Source: G963667675 sp965197565
Lineage (GTDB): Bacteria > Chloroflexota > Dehalococcoidia > Lucifugimonadales > UBA3495
Direction of reading: 5' to 3'
Length of the DNA stretch: 64,000 nucleotides
NCBI GenBank assembly: GCA_965197565.1
Contig: CBDANK010000004.1
Location: 620,001-684,000, forward strand
The notes under the pieces were generated by a model. That model did not search any database. It had not been told where the DNA came from and worked only from the letters and a program-made list of their open reading frames with translations. Shown piece by piece: positions 7,967 through 15,935 of this stretch (positions within the stretch are counted from its first letter, which is position 1; each line of letters opens with the position of its first letter). Position numbers and translations under genes: made by a program.

Positions 7967-10663
7967 TTATGGCGGCAAGTAGAGGTAATACTGCGAGTTG
8001 TACCAATCGCCGTCTAAATTGCGGAAAAGAAGATAGTCCAGCGCGTCGAACCACGATTCTTTATTGGCGGCCACCGACTTGAAATAGCGAAAATCTTTGG
8101 TTATTTGGTCCTTGCTGGGAAGTCCTTTAAGTCCCCAAGGATGCCCTTCAGGCTCTTGGCCTTCCGGCGCACAGAACAAGCCCGGCGGCCTTGGCGGGCA
8201 CTGGAACCGTTGTTCCCCCGGTCTACGATAGACTTCCTCGTTGAACCATAGCAGATTCCGTAACGGTCCGTCCCTCTGGTAGGCGGACAGTGCCCCGGCG
8301 TCCTGGCCGCCGTGAGCGGCGCTGAGGAGCAAGGCCTGGGAGTCCGATTCGCCTTCCACCGGGTTGCAACCGGCGTTCCAGCCCTCCTCCTCTTCGCCTT
8401 TGAAGCAGGAGAAGCTCAGTACCCCCTTCCTCTCAGCATCTCGGACGTACCAGTTGAAGGGGTACCAGAGGTCGTAATCTACCTTGACTGCCTTTTTTGG
8501 CGGCTGTTGCCGCAACACGCGCTTGTCCAATACCGCGAAGGTCTCTGGTATATCTTTGCTCCCCTGAGCGTAAACCAGAAGCTCGTTATTGGAGTCATCG
8601 TAGGTGTAAGCGGCGCGCACCGCGGTGAAGGTCCCGAACCCCAGCAACAGGCCGGCCAAGGCCAGCGTAACCAGGGCTGAGCCGTTTCGCGGACGGGCCA
8701 ATCTCATTAAATAGGCTGTGGCCACAGTGAGAAGGACGGTGCTGAACAGCAGTGCCCAATGTGGCCCGGAGAAGCGCACCTCCGGATTGGTATAGCTGTA
8801 CACCAGGTACACTACCGCCGCCGCAACCATCGGCGGGAAGACAAGCAGCACTGCTTGGCCTCTACTTATTAGACGCCGCCAGTTGACCCGTTGCGCCACC
8901 TCACCCAAATATTTGCCCGCCAACAAAATAAAAGGCAAAGAGATGTTTACGATTAGCCAGGGCATCTTTTCGCTGGCTATGGTGTAGACGAGGAGAGTCG
9001 CGACCGCCCAGAAAGCCAGGACCAAGCCCAGCAGGTCGTGCTTTCTAAGAAAATAGACCCCGCCCGCCAGGCCGAATAACAACGGTAAGAGTTCGTACAC
9101 AGGCAGGCCCATGAAATAGTAGTACCAAGGCTGGTTTCCTCTACCATAATCCTGTTGAGCGATCCAGTAGCCCATCCCCTGCCATACGCCGCTGAATAAC
9201 CCGGACAGGTTGGTGAACACGGTGGTGTAAACCGCCGCCCAGCACAGGTAGAAGATTCCGGCCGCCGCCAACCAACGCCCTCCCAACCAGTGCAGGCCCA
9301 GGTAGACCGAGACGTTGATAGCGGCCAACAATAACCCGCCGGCCACCAGGTAGTTCACGGGAACGCTGTTGCTGCTGGCGTCCACCGATATGCCCGCGGG
9401 AAGCACCCCGTTGGCTATGGCGTCCACGTTTACTGCCCCGGTAAACAAAAAGGCGTAAAGCGCGGCCAATTGGGCCGGCCAAATCAGTAGCAGAGCGCCG
9501 GATACCCAGGGCAGCTTGCTTCGGATAAGGGCGCACAGAGCGACGCCGGCCAAAAGGCCAGCCATCAAGAAGTCCAAGATGGGCGCGCCGCCAAATGACC
9601 AGACTCCGTCCACCGGCTGGAATATGGCCAGGGAGACTGCGGCGGCCGTCGCCAGCGGCACGGCCAAGCCAAGCAGCGAGGACCGGGCGGCAGCGCCTCG
9701 GCCCCGGTTCAGCCAGGCCAAACCTCCCACCATGCCGGTAACCAGCAGAGCATGGAACCACCAAGCTCCACTGTAGACCGGCAAGCCAACAAAAGGTTCC
9801 TCCCAGTGGGGAGCACCCACTATGCCGTCGGTGACCCAGTACGGGTTGGCCAGAGTCACCCCCAAGGCGTCCTGGGCCAGGCTGACTATGGGCGTCCACT
9901 GGGGCAGAGTAAGGGTGAACAGCAACAGGAAAAACCCGGCTGGCCCAGCCAGTTGAGAAAGCCTAATGCGGCCCAATGCCCAAGGCACAAGGTCGGGCAG
10001 CGCCAGCAGGAACATCCCGGCCCCAAAGATCAGGGTCACAATGTAGGCGGTTTCCTTGGTGGCGAACATAAAGGCCAGTACCGCCGAGGCCAGGTACAAG
10101 TAACGGTGTTTTCCTTCGTGGAGATACCGCCACATCAGAACCAACAAGGCTAGGGCCCAAAAGGCCATCAAGATGTCGTTGCGGCCGAAACGGCTGAAGT
10201 AGAGCAGGGCCGGGGAAAGGGCCAGCATAACTCCGGCCAGCAGCGCCCCGATGCGCCCCAGGTAGTCGCGGAGGAAATAGGGCAACCCCACCAGCGCCGC
10301 GCCGAACAGGACATAGCCCAAGCGGGCCGTGAAGTCGGAGTCCCCAAATATACGGAACATGAAAGCAGTGAACTCGATCTGAAACGGCCCATGCATCCAC
10401 GGTGAATGGATGAAGTCTTGGCCGAAGACCCAGGGCCACCCGCCCAGCGCGCCGTCACTGTTGACCAGCTTCCAGGCGTAATTAACGTGGATTGCCTCGT
10501 CATAGTGCATCGCCCGGCCGCCCAGCTCCCACATCCTCATTCCCAGGGCCAATGCCGCCAGACCCAAAAAGCTCCATTCGAGCCAGCCGATTCTCCAACC
10601 GGACCAAAACCGGGGGAAGCCTGGGAGGGGTATACTTTCCTTGTCAGTCCGGGCTGTGCTCAT
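7967..10663 (-). CDS. Glycosyltransferase-39-like integral membrane protein (TIGR03663/Agl23-like)
   Basis: The 898-residue polytopic protein has a GT39-like N-terminus: YDEAIHVNYAWKLV with the acidic pair of the first loop, followed by DSDFTARLGYVLFGAALVGL. There are more than a dozen hydrophobic segments up to about residue 680, then a soluble extracytoplasmic C-terminal domain rich in aromatic residues. This layout matches the TIGR03663 family of Chloroflexi and archaea, linked to lipid-linked oligosaccharide transfer in haloarchaea. It overlaps the DUF2298 gene by 20 bases and the two genes are usually neighbours. The likely role is sugar transfer from a polyprenyl carrier at the outer face; the acceptor is unknown. 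Confidence 0.85.
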   Translation of the reverse strand: MSTARTDKESIPLPGFPRFWSGWRIGWLEWSFLGLAALALGMRMWELGGRAMHYDEAIHVNYAWKLVNSDGALGGWPWVFGQDFIHSPWMHGPFQIEFTAFMFRIFGDSDFTARLGYVLFGAALVGLPYFLRDYLGRIGALLAGVMLALSPALLYFSRFGRNDILMAFWALALLVLMWRYLHEGKHRYLYLASAVLAFMFATKETAYIVTLIFGAGMFLLALPDLVPWALGRIRLSQLAGPAGFFLLLFTLTLPQWTPIVSLAQDALGVTLANPYWVTDGIVGAPHWEEPFVGLPVYSGAWWFHALLVTGMVGGLAWLNRGRGAAARSSLLGLAVPLATAAAVSLAIFQPVDGVWSFGGAPILDFLMAGLLAGVALCALIRSKLPWVSGALLLIWPAQLAALYAFLFTGAVNVDAIANGVLPAGISVDASSNSVPVNYLVAGGLLLAAINVSVYLGLHWLGGRWLAAAGIFYLCWAAVYTTVFTNLSGLFSGVWQGMGYWIAQQDYGRGNQPWYYYFMGLPVYELLPLLFGLAGGVYFLRKHDLLGLVLAFWAVATLLVYTIASEKMPWLIVNISLPFILLAGKYLGEVAQRVNWRRLISRGQAVLLVFPPMVAAAVVYLVYSYTNPEVRFSGPHWALLFSTVLLTVATAYLMRLARPRNGSALVTLALAGLLLGFGTFTAVRAAYTYDDSNNELLVYAQGSKDIPETFAVLDKRVLRQQPPKKAVKVDYDLWYPFNWYVRDAERKGVLSFSCFKGEEEEGWNAGCNPVEGESDSQALLLSAAHGGQDAGALSAYQRDGPLRNLLWFNEEVYRRPGEQRFQCPPRPPGLFCAPEGQEPEGHPWGLKGLPSKDQITKDFRYFKSVAANKESWFDALDYLLFRNLDGDWYNSQYYLYLPP

Positions 10664-13085
10664 TGTCCCTTAGCCCGCCGCTGCCGGCGCCGTCCATCAA
10701 CTCGTAGATTATTACGCCCTCCCTTTCAAAGGCGGTTTTCAGAAAGCCGTCGAACTCCATCAGACGACCGTCCCCATAAGCGGCCCGTTCCCTCTGTCCC
10801 AGGTAGATGTAACGGGCTTCATAGCTTTCCAGCAACCCACGCACCTCTTCACCGTTACTGCTCTGGTAAATCCGCATCACGTCTTCCTCGCGGCCTTCGA
10901 AGGGTTTGCTGCTGCCCCGCCACTGTAGTTCGTGGCCTTTCCACCCTAGAACACTGGGCAAGCCGGTACTGGAAGAGACCCGGCCGTGGGCCGAGTAGTC
11001 GTCCCCCACCGCCTCAACGATCCGGCCCCAAGGGGCCTCATCTCGCAGCCACCGGATGGCCTGGTACTCGCCGGGGTCTTGGTCCCGGACAAAGGCCAAG
11101 CCGTTGAGCGTGTTGTCTCCAAAGGCGTGGCCTTGGGTCAATATACCGGTCCGGTCCAAGACCGCTCCCACCGGGTAATAAAGGGAAGCTGCCAGCAACA
11201 CTATTACTACACCCAACCAAGCGTAGTGCGCCAGTCGAGTGGTGAGTTGCATCCGGCCTGGCTCCTGACCGGAGCTAGACTGGAGGCCGGGCCGGTGGGA
11301 ACGCCAGTAGTAGAGTCCATAGGCGCCGGCTAGAGCCAGGAGCAGCCAGGACTGGTAGTATACCTTGAACACCGTGTTCATGCGTCGATATGCGCCGCTG
11401 AAAGTGTCATTCACGTAGAAAAGCTCCACCCCGGCCAGCAGATAGAAAGCGACCGCTATCAATAGCAGTGTGAAAGCGGCTATCGGCTCCCGCCCCAAGC
11501 GTATTCTTTGGGCCGCGCTGTATGAAGCAACGAAGACGACGGCCAAACCGGGCAACACCCACACACCCCGGCCCACGACATCGCCAAGGGCGGCGGAAGC
11601 GCCCTCGGTGGGGACTTTCAGCAGCAGGACGATGGCGGACCAGATGACCAGTGGGGCCAATGCGGCCACCAGTATTAACCCGGCCAAGGGGGCCTCGTCG
11701 CGGTTGGGCCGTCTGAGGCCCGGCAACTGGCGCAAGATAAAGGAGACCGCCAGCACAGTAAACAGGCCCATAGTTATGAAGAAAAGGAACGGCCGCGTGC
11801 TCACGTCTTTTAGAGGGAAAATAACCGAGCTTTGCCCTCCCAGACCCCAGTAGAAGGGGAGGAACAGGACCACCGACAGAGCCAATATAGGGACCAGCAG
11901 GGCTGCCCCCCTTAGCACGGCCCGCTGCAAGTCGCCGCCGCTGTCCCTGTAGCCCTTAACCAGCACTAGAACGGCCAGCACCGCAGCCATCAGGGGCAGG
12001 TCCCAAAGGTTGATAAAGGCCAAGGAACCGATGAAAAGAGCAATCGCCACGGCTTCTATCGGGTGGAGACGCAACCAGCCAGCGCTTAGGGCATCTTCGG
12101 ATCGGAACAGGTTTAGTGCAATAGAGAGGCCCAGTATCAGAAAGGGCAGGCTCATTACGTGAGCATGTAGGTCGCCCAAGAGGAAGCTGAACATGGGGAA
12201 CTCGGTGATGGTGTAATCTAGGCTCTGGCCGTCGGCAAATGTGTTGATAACCCTGGTGGCGTTCCACCACCAGTTGTGGGAGTCTGGAAAAACACCCGAA
12301 CTGGCCGGGCCGGCTTCCAGCCCGTCGATGGCAACCCATCCCCAAAAGCCGTCGCCGCCCCAACCCTGGGCCCGGACGAACTCCAAAGCCCCCTCCAGGT
12401 TGCCGATGAGCATGAGCAGGGCCGGCGCAGCCAGCCCAAAACCCAAGCCGGCTTTTACGCTCCCCCCGGAGAGCCGTACCAAGTTGTACAGCAGGCCGAA
12501 GGAGCCTATTGCTGCCAAGCCAGGCAACAGTGAGACCGCCAGGTTGTAGCCCACACTTGAGGGGACGGCGGTGAGCTTGACCAAAAAGGCCATAATGAAA
12601 TGGCCGAAATAGTAATAGCTGATGGAATGGCCCGCCAACCACGGGTCCTCGGGAGGGAAATACCGGCTCTGTAGCACCGCGTTCATGAAACCGAAGTCCA
12701 TGGGCTTCTCGGTCCCGCTGACAGCCGGAGATTCCGAGGTAATGCCCAGCCAAAGCAAGAAGAAGACCAGGAAGACGGCCTCGGCTGCTAGAAGGGTCCG
12801 CCACTCCTCTTTCAGGAAGTTTTTGACCCCTTCTGCGGTGGCCCGAAGGACCATGCCGCTGACGGCGGCAGCCAGAACTAGGATTACAACGACGGTGACC
12901 TGGGTGTTGGGGACAAAATGGGTCAGACCGGCAACCCACAGCAAGTAGGAGAAGAGGACCAGCGCCAATGGCTTGGCTAGAGTAATGCCCCGGTCCGGGA
13001 GCCTTCGGAACAGAATGAAACATAAGGGGAGGGCCAGGATACCCAGGAGCTCGACTGCCAGCAGCCAGGTGATAACGTCAACCAT
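10644..13085 (-). CDS. DUF2298/Chlor_Arch_YYY-type integral membrane protein
   Basis: The 813-residue polytopic protein has the family hallmark DPWLAGHSISYYYFGHF near residue 140 and the conserved loops WWWNATRVI and EFPMFSFLLGDLHAHV (about residues 270-310). These are the signatures of the DUF2298 (Chlor_Arch_YYY, TIGR03662) family. The C-terminal part is soluble with a glycosyltransferase-C-like look (DEAPWGRIVEAVGDDYSAHG; the SSSTGLPSVLGWKGHELQWR segment). It is translationally coupled to the Agl23-like gene. Membrane glycan assembly is the most likely role; no reaction is established for the family. Confidence 0.85.
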   Translation of the reverse strand: MVDVITWLLAVELLGILALPLCFILFRRLPDRGITLAKPLALVLFSYLLWVAGLTHFVPNTQVTVVVILVLAAAVSGMVLRATAEGVKNFLKEEWRTLLAAEAVFLVFFLLWLGITSESPAVSGTEKPMDFGFMNAVLQSRYFPPEDPWLAGHSISYYYFGHFIMAFLVKLTAVPSSVGYNLAVSLLPGLAAIGSFGLLYNLVRLSGGSVKAGLGFGLAAPALLMLIGNLEGALEFVRAQGWGGDGFWGWVAIDGLEAGPASSGVFPDSHNWWWNATRVINTFADGQSLDYTITEFPMFSFLLGDLHAHVMSLPFLILGLSIALNLFRSEDALSAGWLRLHPIEAVAIALFIGSLAFINLWDLPLMAAVLAVLVLVKGYRDSGGDLQRAVLRGAALLVPILALSVVLFLPFYWGLGGQSSVIFPLKDVSTRPFLFFITMGLFTVLAVSFILRQLPGLRRPNRDEAPLAGLILVAALAPLVIWSAIVLLLKVPTEGASAALGDVVGRGVWVLPGLAVVFVASYSAAQRIRLGREPIAAFTLLLIAVAFYLLAGVELFYVNDTFSGAYRRMNTVFKVYYQSWLLLALAGAYGLYYWRSHRPGLQSSSGQEPGRMQLTTRLAHYAWLGVVIVLLAASLYYPVGAVLDRTGILTQGHAFGDNTLNGLAFVRDQDPGEYQAIRWLRDEAPWGRIVEAVGDDYSAHGRVSSSTGLPSVLGWKGHELQWRGSSKPFEGREEDVMRIYQSSNGEEVRGLLESYEARYIYLGQRERAAYGDGRLMEFDGFLKTAFEREGVIIYELMDGAGSGGLRDNEHSPD

Positions 13086-13188
13086 GACTTACTTGACACA
13101 AGGGTACTGTGTTCTGAAAAACGGCGGGGTTAGGGCCTTGGGGAGCCGCTTTGTTGTGGCTGGAGGGGTTACGGCTAGGGAGGCTGGT

Positions 13189-14145
13189 TCAGGATACAGG
13201 GGCCAAGAGTGAGTCGACAAACTGCTTGGAATCGAAAGGCGCCAAGTCCCCGAGGCTCTCTCCCGTGCCGATAAAGAGTATGGGCAACTGGAGTTCCCGC
13301 TTAATGGCAAGGGCTATTCCCCCGCGAGCCGTACCGTCCAGCTTTGCTAGGAAGATACCGGTACAACCCACCACGTCTTTAAAGGACTTGGCTTGGGCCA
13401 AGCCGTTGTGGCCGGTGGTGGCGTCTAGGGTCAGGATGACCTGGTGGGGCGCCGATGGGTCCAAGCGATTCAAGACCCGGTGGACCTTGCGCAATTCCTC
13501 CATCAGGTTGGACTTGGTGTGCAACCGGCCGGCAGTATCTATAATCAGCACGTCGGCCCCCCGAGCTTTGCTAGCCCGGTAGGCATCGTAAGCCACCGCT
13601 CCCGGGTCGGAGCCGGAGCGGTGGCTGATTACTTCTACGCCCACTCTTTGCCCCAGGATTTCCAGTTGCTCTACCCCGGCGGCGCGGAAGGTGTCCGCGG
13701 CGCCCAGGATGACCTTGTTGCCGGCTTGATGCAGATGATAAGCCAGCTTGGCAATGCTGGTTGTCTTGCCGACGCCGTTAACCCCCACCATCAGGACCAC
13801 ATAGGGGGTTGGATATTCATCGGCAAGGGGCCATCGGTTTCCGGTCTCGTCGGCGTCCAGGTCGTGGGTAAGGGCGTCTTTCAGAATTTGAAACAAGTGC
13901 TCCGGACCTTCCAGCCGATGGTCCTTGGCCTGTGTCTTCAATTCGTCGACAATTCTCAGAGAGGTCTCGACGCCCACGTCAGAGGATACTAGGATTTCCT
14001 CCAGTTCCTCCCACACTGAGTCGTCAAGGTTGGAGGAGCGCAACAGATTGAAGACCCGCCCGAACCAGCGGTCCCGGGTGGGTTTGACCGCTTCTTCAGT
14101 CTGTTTTTGGTTTGCGCCGCGGTCGCGCTTGAAGAGGCGCAGCAT
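13189..14145 (-). CDS. ftsY: Signal recognition particle receptor FtsY
   Basis: FtsY docks SRP-ribosome complexes at the membrane. The N domain (FNLLRSSNLDDSVWEELEE) precedes the G domain with P-loop GVNGVGKTTS, the DTFRAAGVEQL insertion-box motif, DTAGRLHT and the AKLDGTARGG motif in place of TKLDG. The length of 318 residues and the near absence of an acidic A domain before the N domain are normal for non-proteobacteria. The ATG at 14145 has AGGGT at a 7-base distance. It is third in the operon after the seleno-DsbA gene and rnc, 32 bases downstream of rnc. Confidence 0.97.
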   Translation of the reverse strand: MLRLFKRDRGANQKQTEEAVKPTRDRWFGRVFNLLRSSNLDDSVWEELEEILVSSDVGVETSLRIVDELKTQAKDHRLEGPEHLFQILKDALTHDLDADETGNRWPLADEYPTPYVVLMVGVNGVGKTTSIAKLAYHLHQAGNKVILGAADTFRAAGVEQLEILGQRVGVEVISHRSGSDPGAVAYDAYRASKARGADVLIIDTAGRLHTKSNLMEELRKVHRVLNRLDPSAPHQVILTLDATTGHNGLAQAKSFKDVVGCTGIFLAKLDGTARGGIALAIKRELQLPILFIGTGESLGDLAPFDSKQFVDSLLAPVS

Positions 14146-14177
14146 CCAATTACCCTAAGTTGCGGAGTACAGCCGTC

Positions 14178-14894
14178 TTAGTCAGACCGCGTCTCGGCAT
14201 CGTGCGACGTCAACCTGGCCAGAGCGTCCTCGGCCGCCGTTCTCTCGGCGCCCGCTTTACTGCCTCCGTGGCCGACGCCCAAGACCTGGCTGTCGACCAC
14301 AACTTCGATGGTGAATACCGGGCCGTGGTCGGGGCCTTCACTGGACAGCAGACGATACCGGGGAGCCGGCATCCCCTGTCCTTGGACATATTCTTGAAGA
14401 CGGGATTTCGGGTTCTCTGGAGCAATTTTGCCGCAAAAGAACTCCCGGAACTCTTGGGCCATGGTCCTCAAAATGAATTGACGGGCTTCGGCATAGCCCC
14501 GGTCCAGGTATACAGCGGCGACCACCGCCTCGAAAGCGGCAGCAAGAATTGAATCCCGTTGACGGCCGCCGGTCGACTCTTCGCCTCTGCCAAGCATGAC
14601 GAAGTCAGCCAAGCCGGACTTTTTCGCCACTTGGGTTAAGGTCTCCCGGCGGACCAAAGCGGAGCGGCCTTTGGTCAGCTCGCCCTCGGGGAGTTGGGGA
14701 CACCGCCGGTAGAGTTCATCCGAGACGGCAAGCTCCAAGACAGCATCGCCCAAGTACTCCAGCCGTTCGTAAGAGTCGGCGGGCGACCATCCTTGTTCGT
14801 TAACATAGGAGCGGTGGACCATGGCTTGCTCCAGCAGTTGCCGGTCCTTGAACCGCAAACCTAGAATCGACTCAAGTTGGCCGCTCGTCAACAA
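14178..14894 (-). CDS. rnc: Ribonuclease III
   Basis: RNase III cleaves double-stranded RNA in rRNA and mRNA processing. The signature ERLEYLGDAVLELAVSDEL holds the catalytic acidic residues, with a second acidic site in LAAAFEAVVAAVYLDRG. A C-terminal double-stranded-RNA-binding domain follows (NPKSRLQEYVQ... ending GGSKAGAERTAAEDAL). The length of 238 residues is typical. AGGAGG lies 5 bases before TTG 14894 (and 8 before TTG 14891). It is separated by 6 bases from the seleno-DsbA stop and followed by ftsY, the common rnc-ftsY arrangement. Confidence 0.97.
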   Translation of the reverse strand: MLTSGQLESILGLRFKDRQLLEQAMVHRSYVNEQGWSPADSYERLEYLGDAVLELAVSDELYRRCPQLPEGELTKGRSALVRRETLTQVAKKSGLADFVMLGRGEESTGGRQRDSILAAAFEAVVAAVYLDRGYAEARQFILRTMAQEFREFFCGKIAPENPKSRLQEYVQGQGMPAPRYRLLSSEGPDHGPVFTIEVVVDSQVLGVGHGGSKAGAERTAAEDALARLTSHDAETRSD

Positions 14895-14900
14895 AACCTC

Positions 14901-15533
14901 CTAGATGACTCCGTGAGGCCAGGGCGGCTGCGGCCGCTTGAGCTCTCCTACGTGGACGAACTCGCTCATGGTTTTGGTCAGAGATTCGAATATCTCCGCT
15001 GCCTGCTCGTCGGGAGGAACGAACATCTTCAGGAATGCCGCCTGCCCGCCGGGGAAAACGAAAGTGGGGACGCCGAAAGCTCCAACCTCTTCGACCGCCT
15101 TGGTATGGCTTTCGCCCAATTGCTTCAGCAGGTCGGGGTCCGTCAGGTCCTCCCTAAAGCGGCCCAAGTCCAAGCCGGCCCTTTGGGCTGCGCCGTTAAT
15201 CACTTCCGGGTCGTTCAGGTCAGCCTTGTCTTCGTGGCGCGCCCTGAGCAGGGTGATGAAAAACGAACTGAAAGCTTCCTTGCCCTGGCGTTTGGCGGCC
15301 AAGCCGGCCTGGTGTGCCAGCAACGTTTTGTCGGAGCCGTCCAGTATCTCCGGCTGCTCCCAGGTTTTATGATCGGGGCCTTTATCGCTGTTGACTTGGG
15401 CCAGAGCGAACGGCTGCCAATCTATATCGACCGATTCTCCCGTTGACTCTTCCACTTTTGCCAGCCACACGGCGGCATTGTAGACAAATGGTCAACGAAA
15501 GTCGTAGTAACTGGTTATCTCAGTTCCGGCCAT
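14901..15533 (-). CDS. Selenoprotein, DsbA/FrnE-family thioredoxin-fold oxidoreductase (in-frame TGA = Sec14)
   Basis: The uninterrupted ORF begins at a GTG (15470) and lacks the first strand and active site of the family. Reading upstream in frame through the TGA at 15494-15492 gives MAGTEITSYYDFR-U-PFVYN then AAVWLAKVEE. This matches the FrnE-type start YYDFxCPxCYNA with selenocysteine in place of the first Cys and Val in place of the second. ATG 15533 has AGGAGG 7 bases upstream, and a promoter lies at 15565-15593. The rest is the usual helical insertion and a C-terminal GVGTP-like cis-Pro loop (AFGVPTFVFPGG). Length is 210 residues. There is no signal peptide, so it is cytoplasmic. A UxxV site has no resolving Cys, so reduction would need an outside thiol. 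Confidence 0.87.
15459..15477 (-). promoter_or_regulatory. Putative bacterial SECIS element
   Basis: On the minus strand, 14 bases after the TGA, TGCCGCC-GTGT-GGC-T-GGCA forms seven G-C/A-U pairs with a single bulged T and a GTGT loop. The first loop G is 22 bases past the TGA. Spacing, stem length and the GU in the loop agree closely with the hairpin at 1379-1397 and with known bacterial SECIS geometry. Confidence 0.7.
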
Positions 15534-15564
15534 CTTGTTGCCTCCTAGAGTATATGGTAATTGG

Positions 15565-15593
15565 ATTTTAGCCGTGAGCGGCCTGCTTGTCAA
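15565..15593 (-). promoter_or_regulatory. Sigma-70-type promoter for the seleno-DsbA-rnc-ftsY operon
   Basis: On the minus strand TTGACA (15593-15588) and TAAAAT (15570-15565) are separated by exactly 17 bases. Transcription would begin near 15558, giving a leader of about 25 bases that contains AGGAGG before ATG 15533. The -35 box is perfect and the -10 box has one mismatch. Confidence 0.75.
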
Positions 15594-15878
15594 AGCAGAT
15601 TGCCCTGGGTAACTGTTCAGAGTTGGTCAGCGCACTAACACGGACCCGCTTATCCTGAGCGCAGGGCAAACACGGGACCACTCATCCTGAGCGCAGCGCA
15701 GCGGAGTCGAAGGACAGATTCTCCTCAAATCTGAACAGTTACTGCATTGGATAAAGCCAGGTTTCTTCAAGTGCGGCAAATGTAGCCGGCAGCAGCAACG
15801 GCCGCACTTGTTAGCGAAACTGCCTGCCAGACCTGGCTGCGCTTCAAAGGGCGCAGGGGAACACAAGCGCCCATATGC
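15594..15878. other. Intergenic stretch with a repeat fragment
   Basis: This gap between divergent genes holds two tandem partial copies of a TCCTGAGCGCAG-type sequence (about 15654-15667 and 15686-15700), which resembles one end of the family A elements. The phrase CTGAACAGTTACTGC, with its near inverse at 15607-15620 (GGTAACTGTTCAGAG), makes an outer inverted repeat. No gene is seen. Confidence 0.45.
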
Positions 15879-15884
15879 TATAAT
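15879..15884 (+). promoter_or_regulatory. Candidate -10 box for the CCA-adding enzyme gene
   Basis: A perfect TATAAT lies 10 bases before an AGGAGG ribosome site (15894-15899). No good -35 box is seen. Transcription from here would start at about 15891 and give a very short leader. Confidence 0.4.
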
Positions 15885-15935
15885 ACCAGCCACAGGAGGC
15901 CCTCCACGCGGCAGCTTCAGCACATCGACGCTCCG

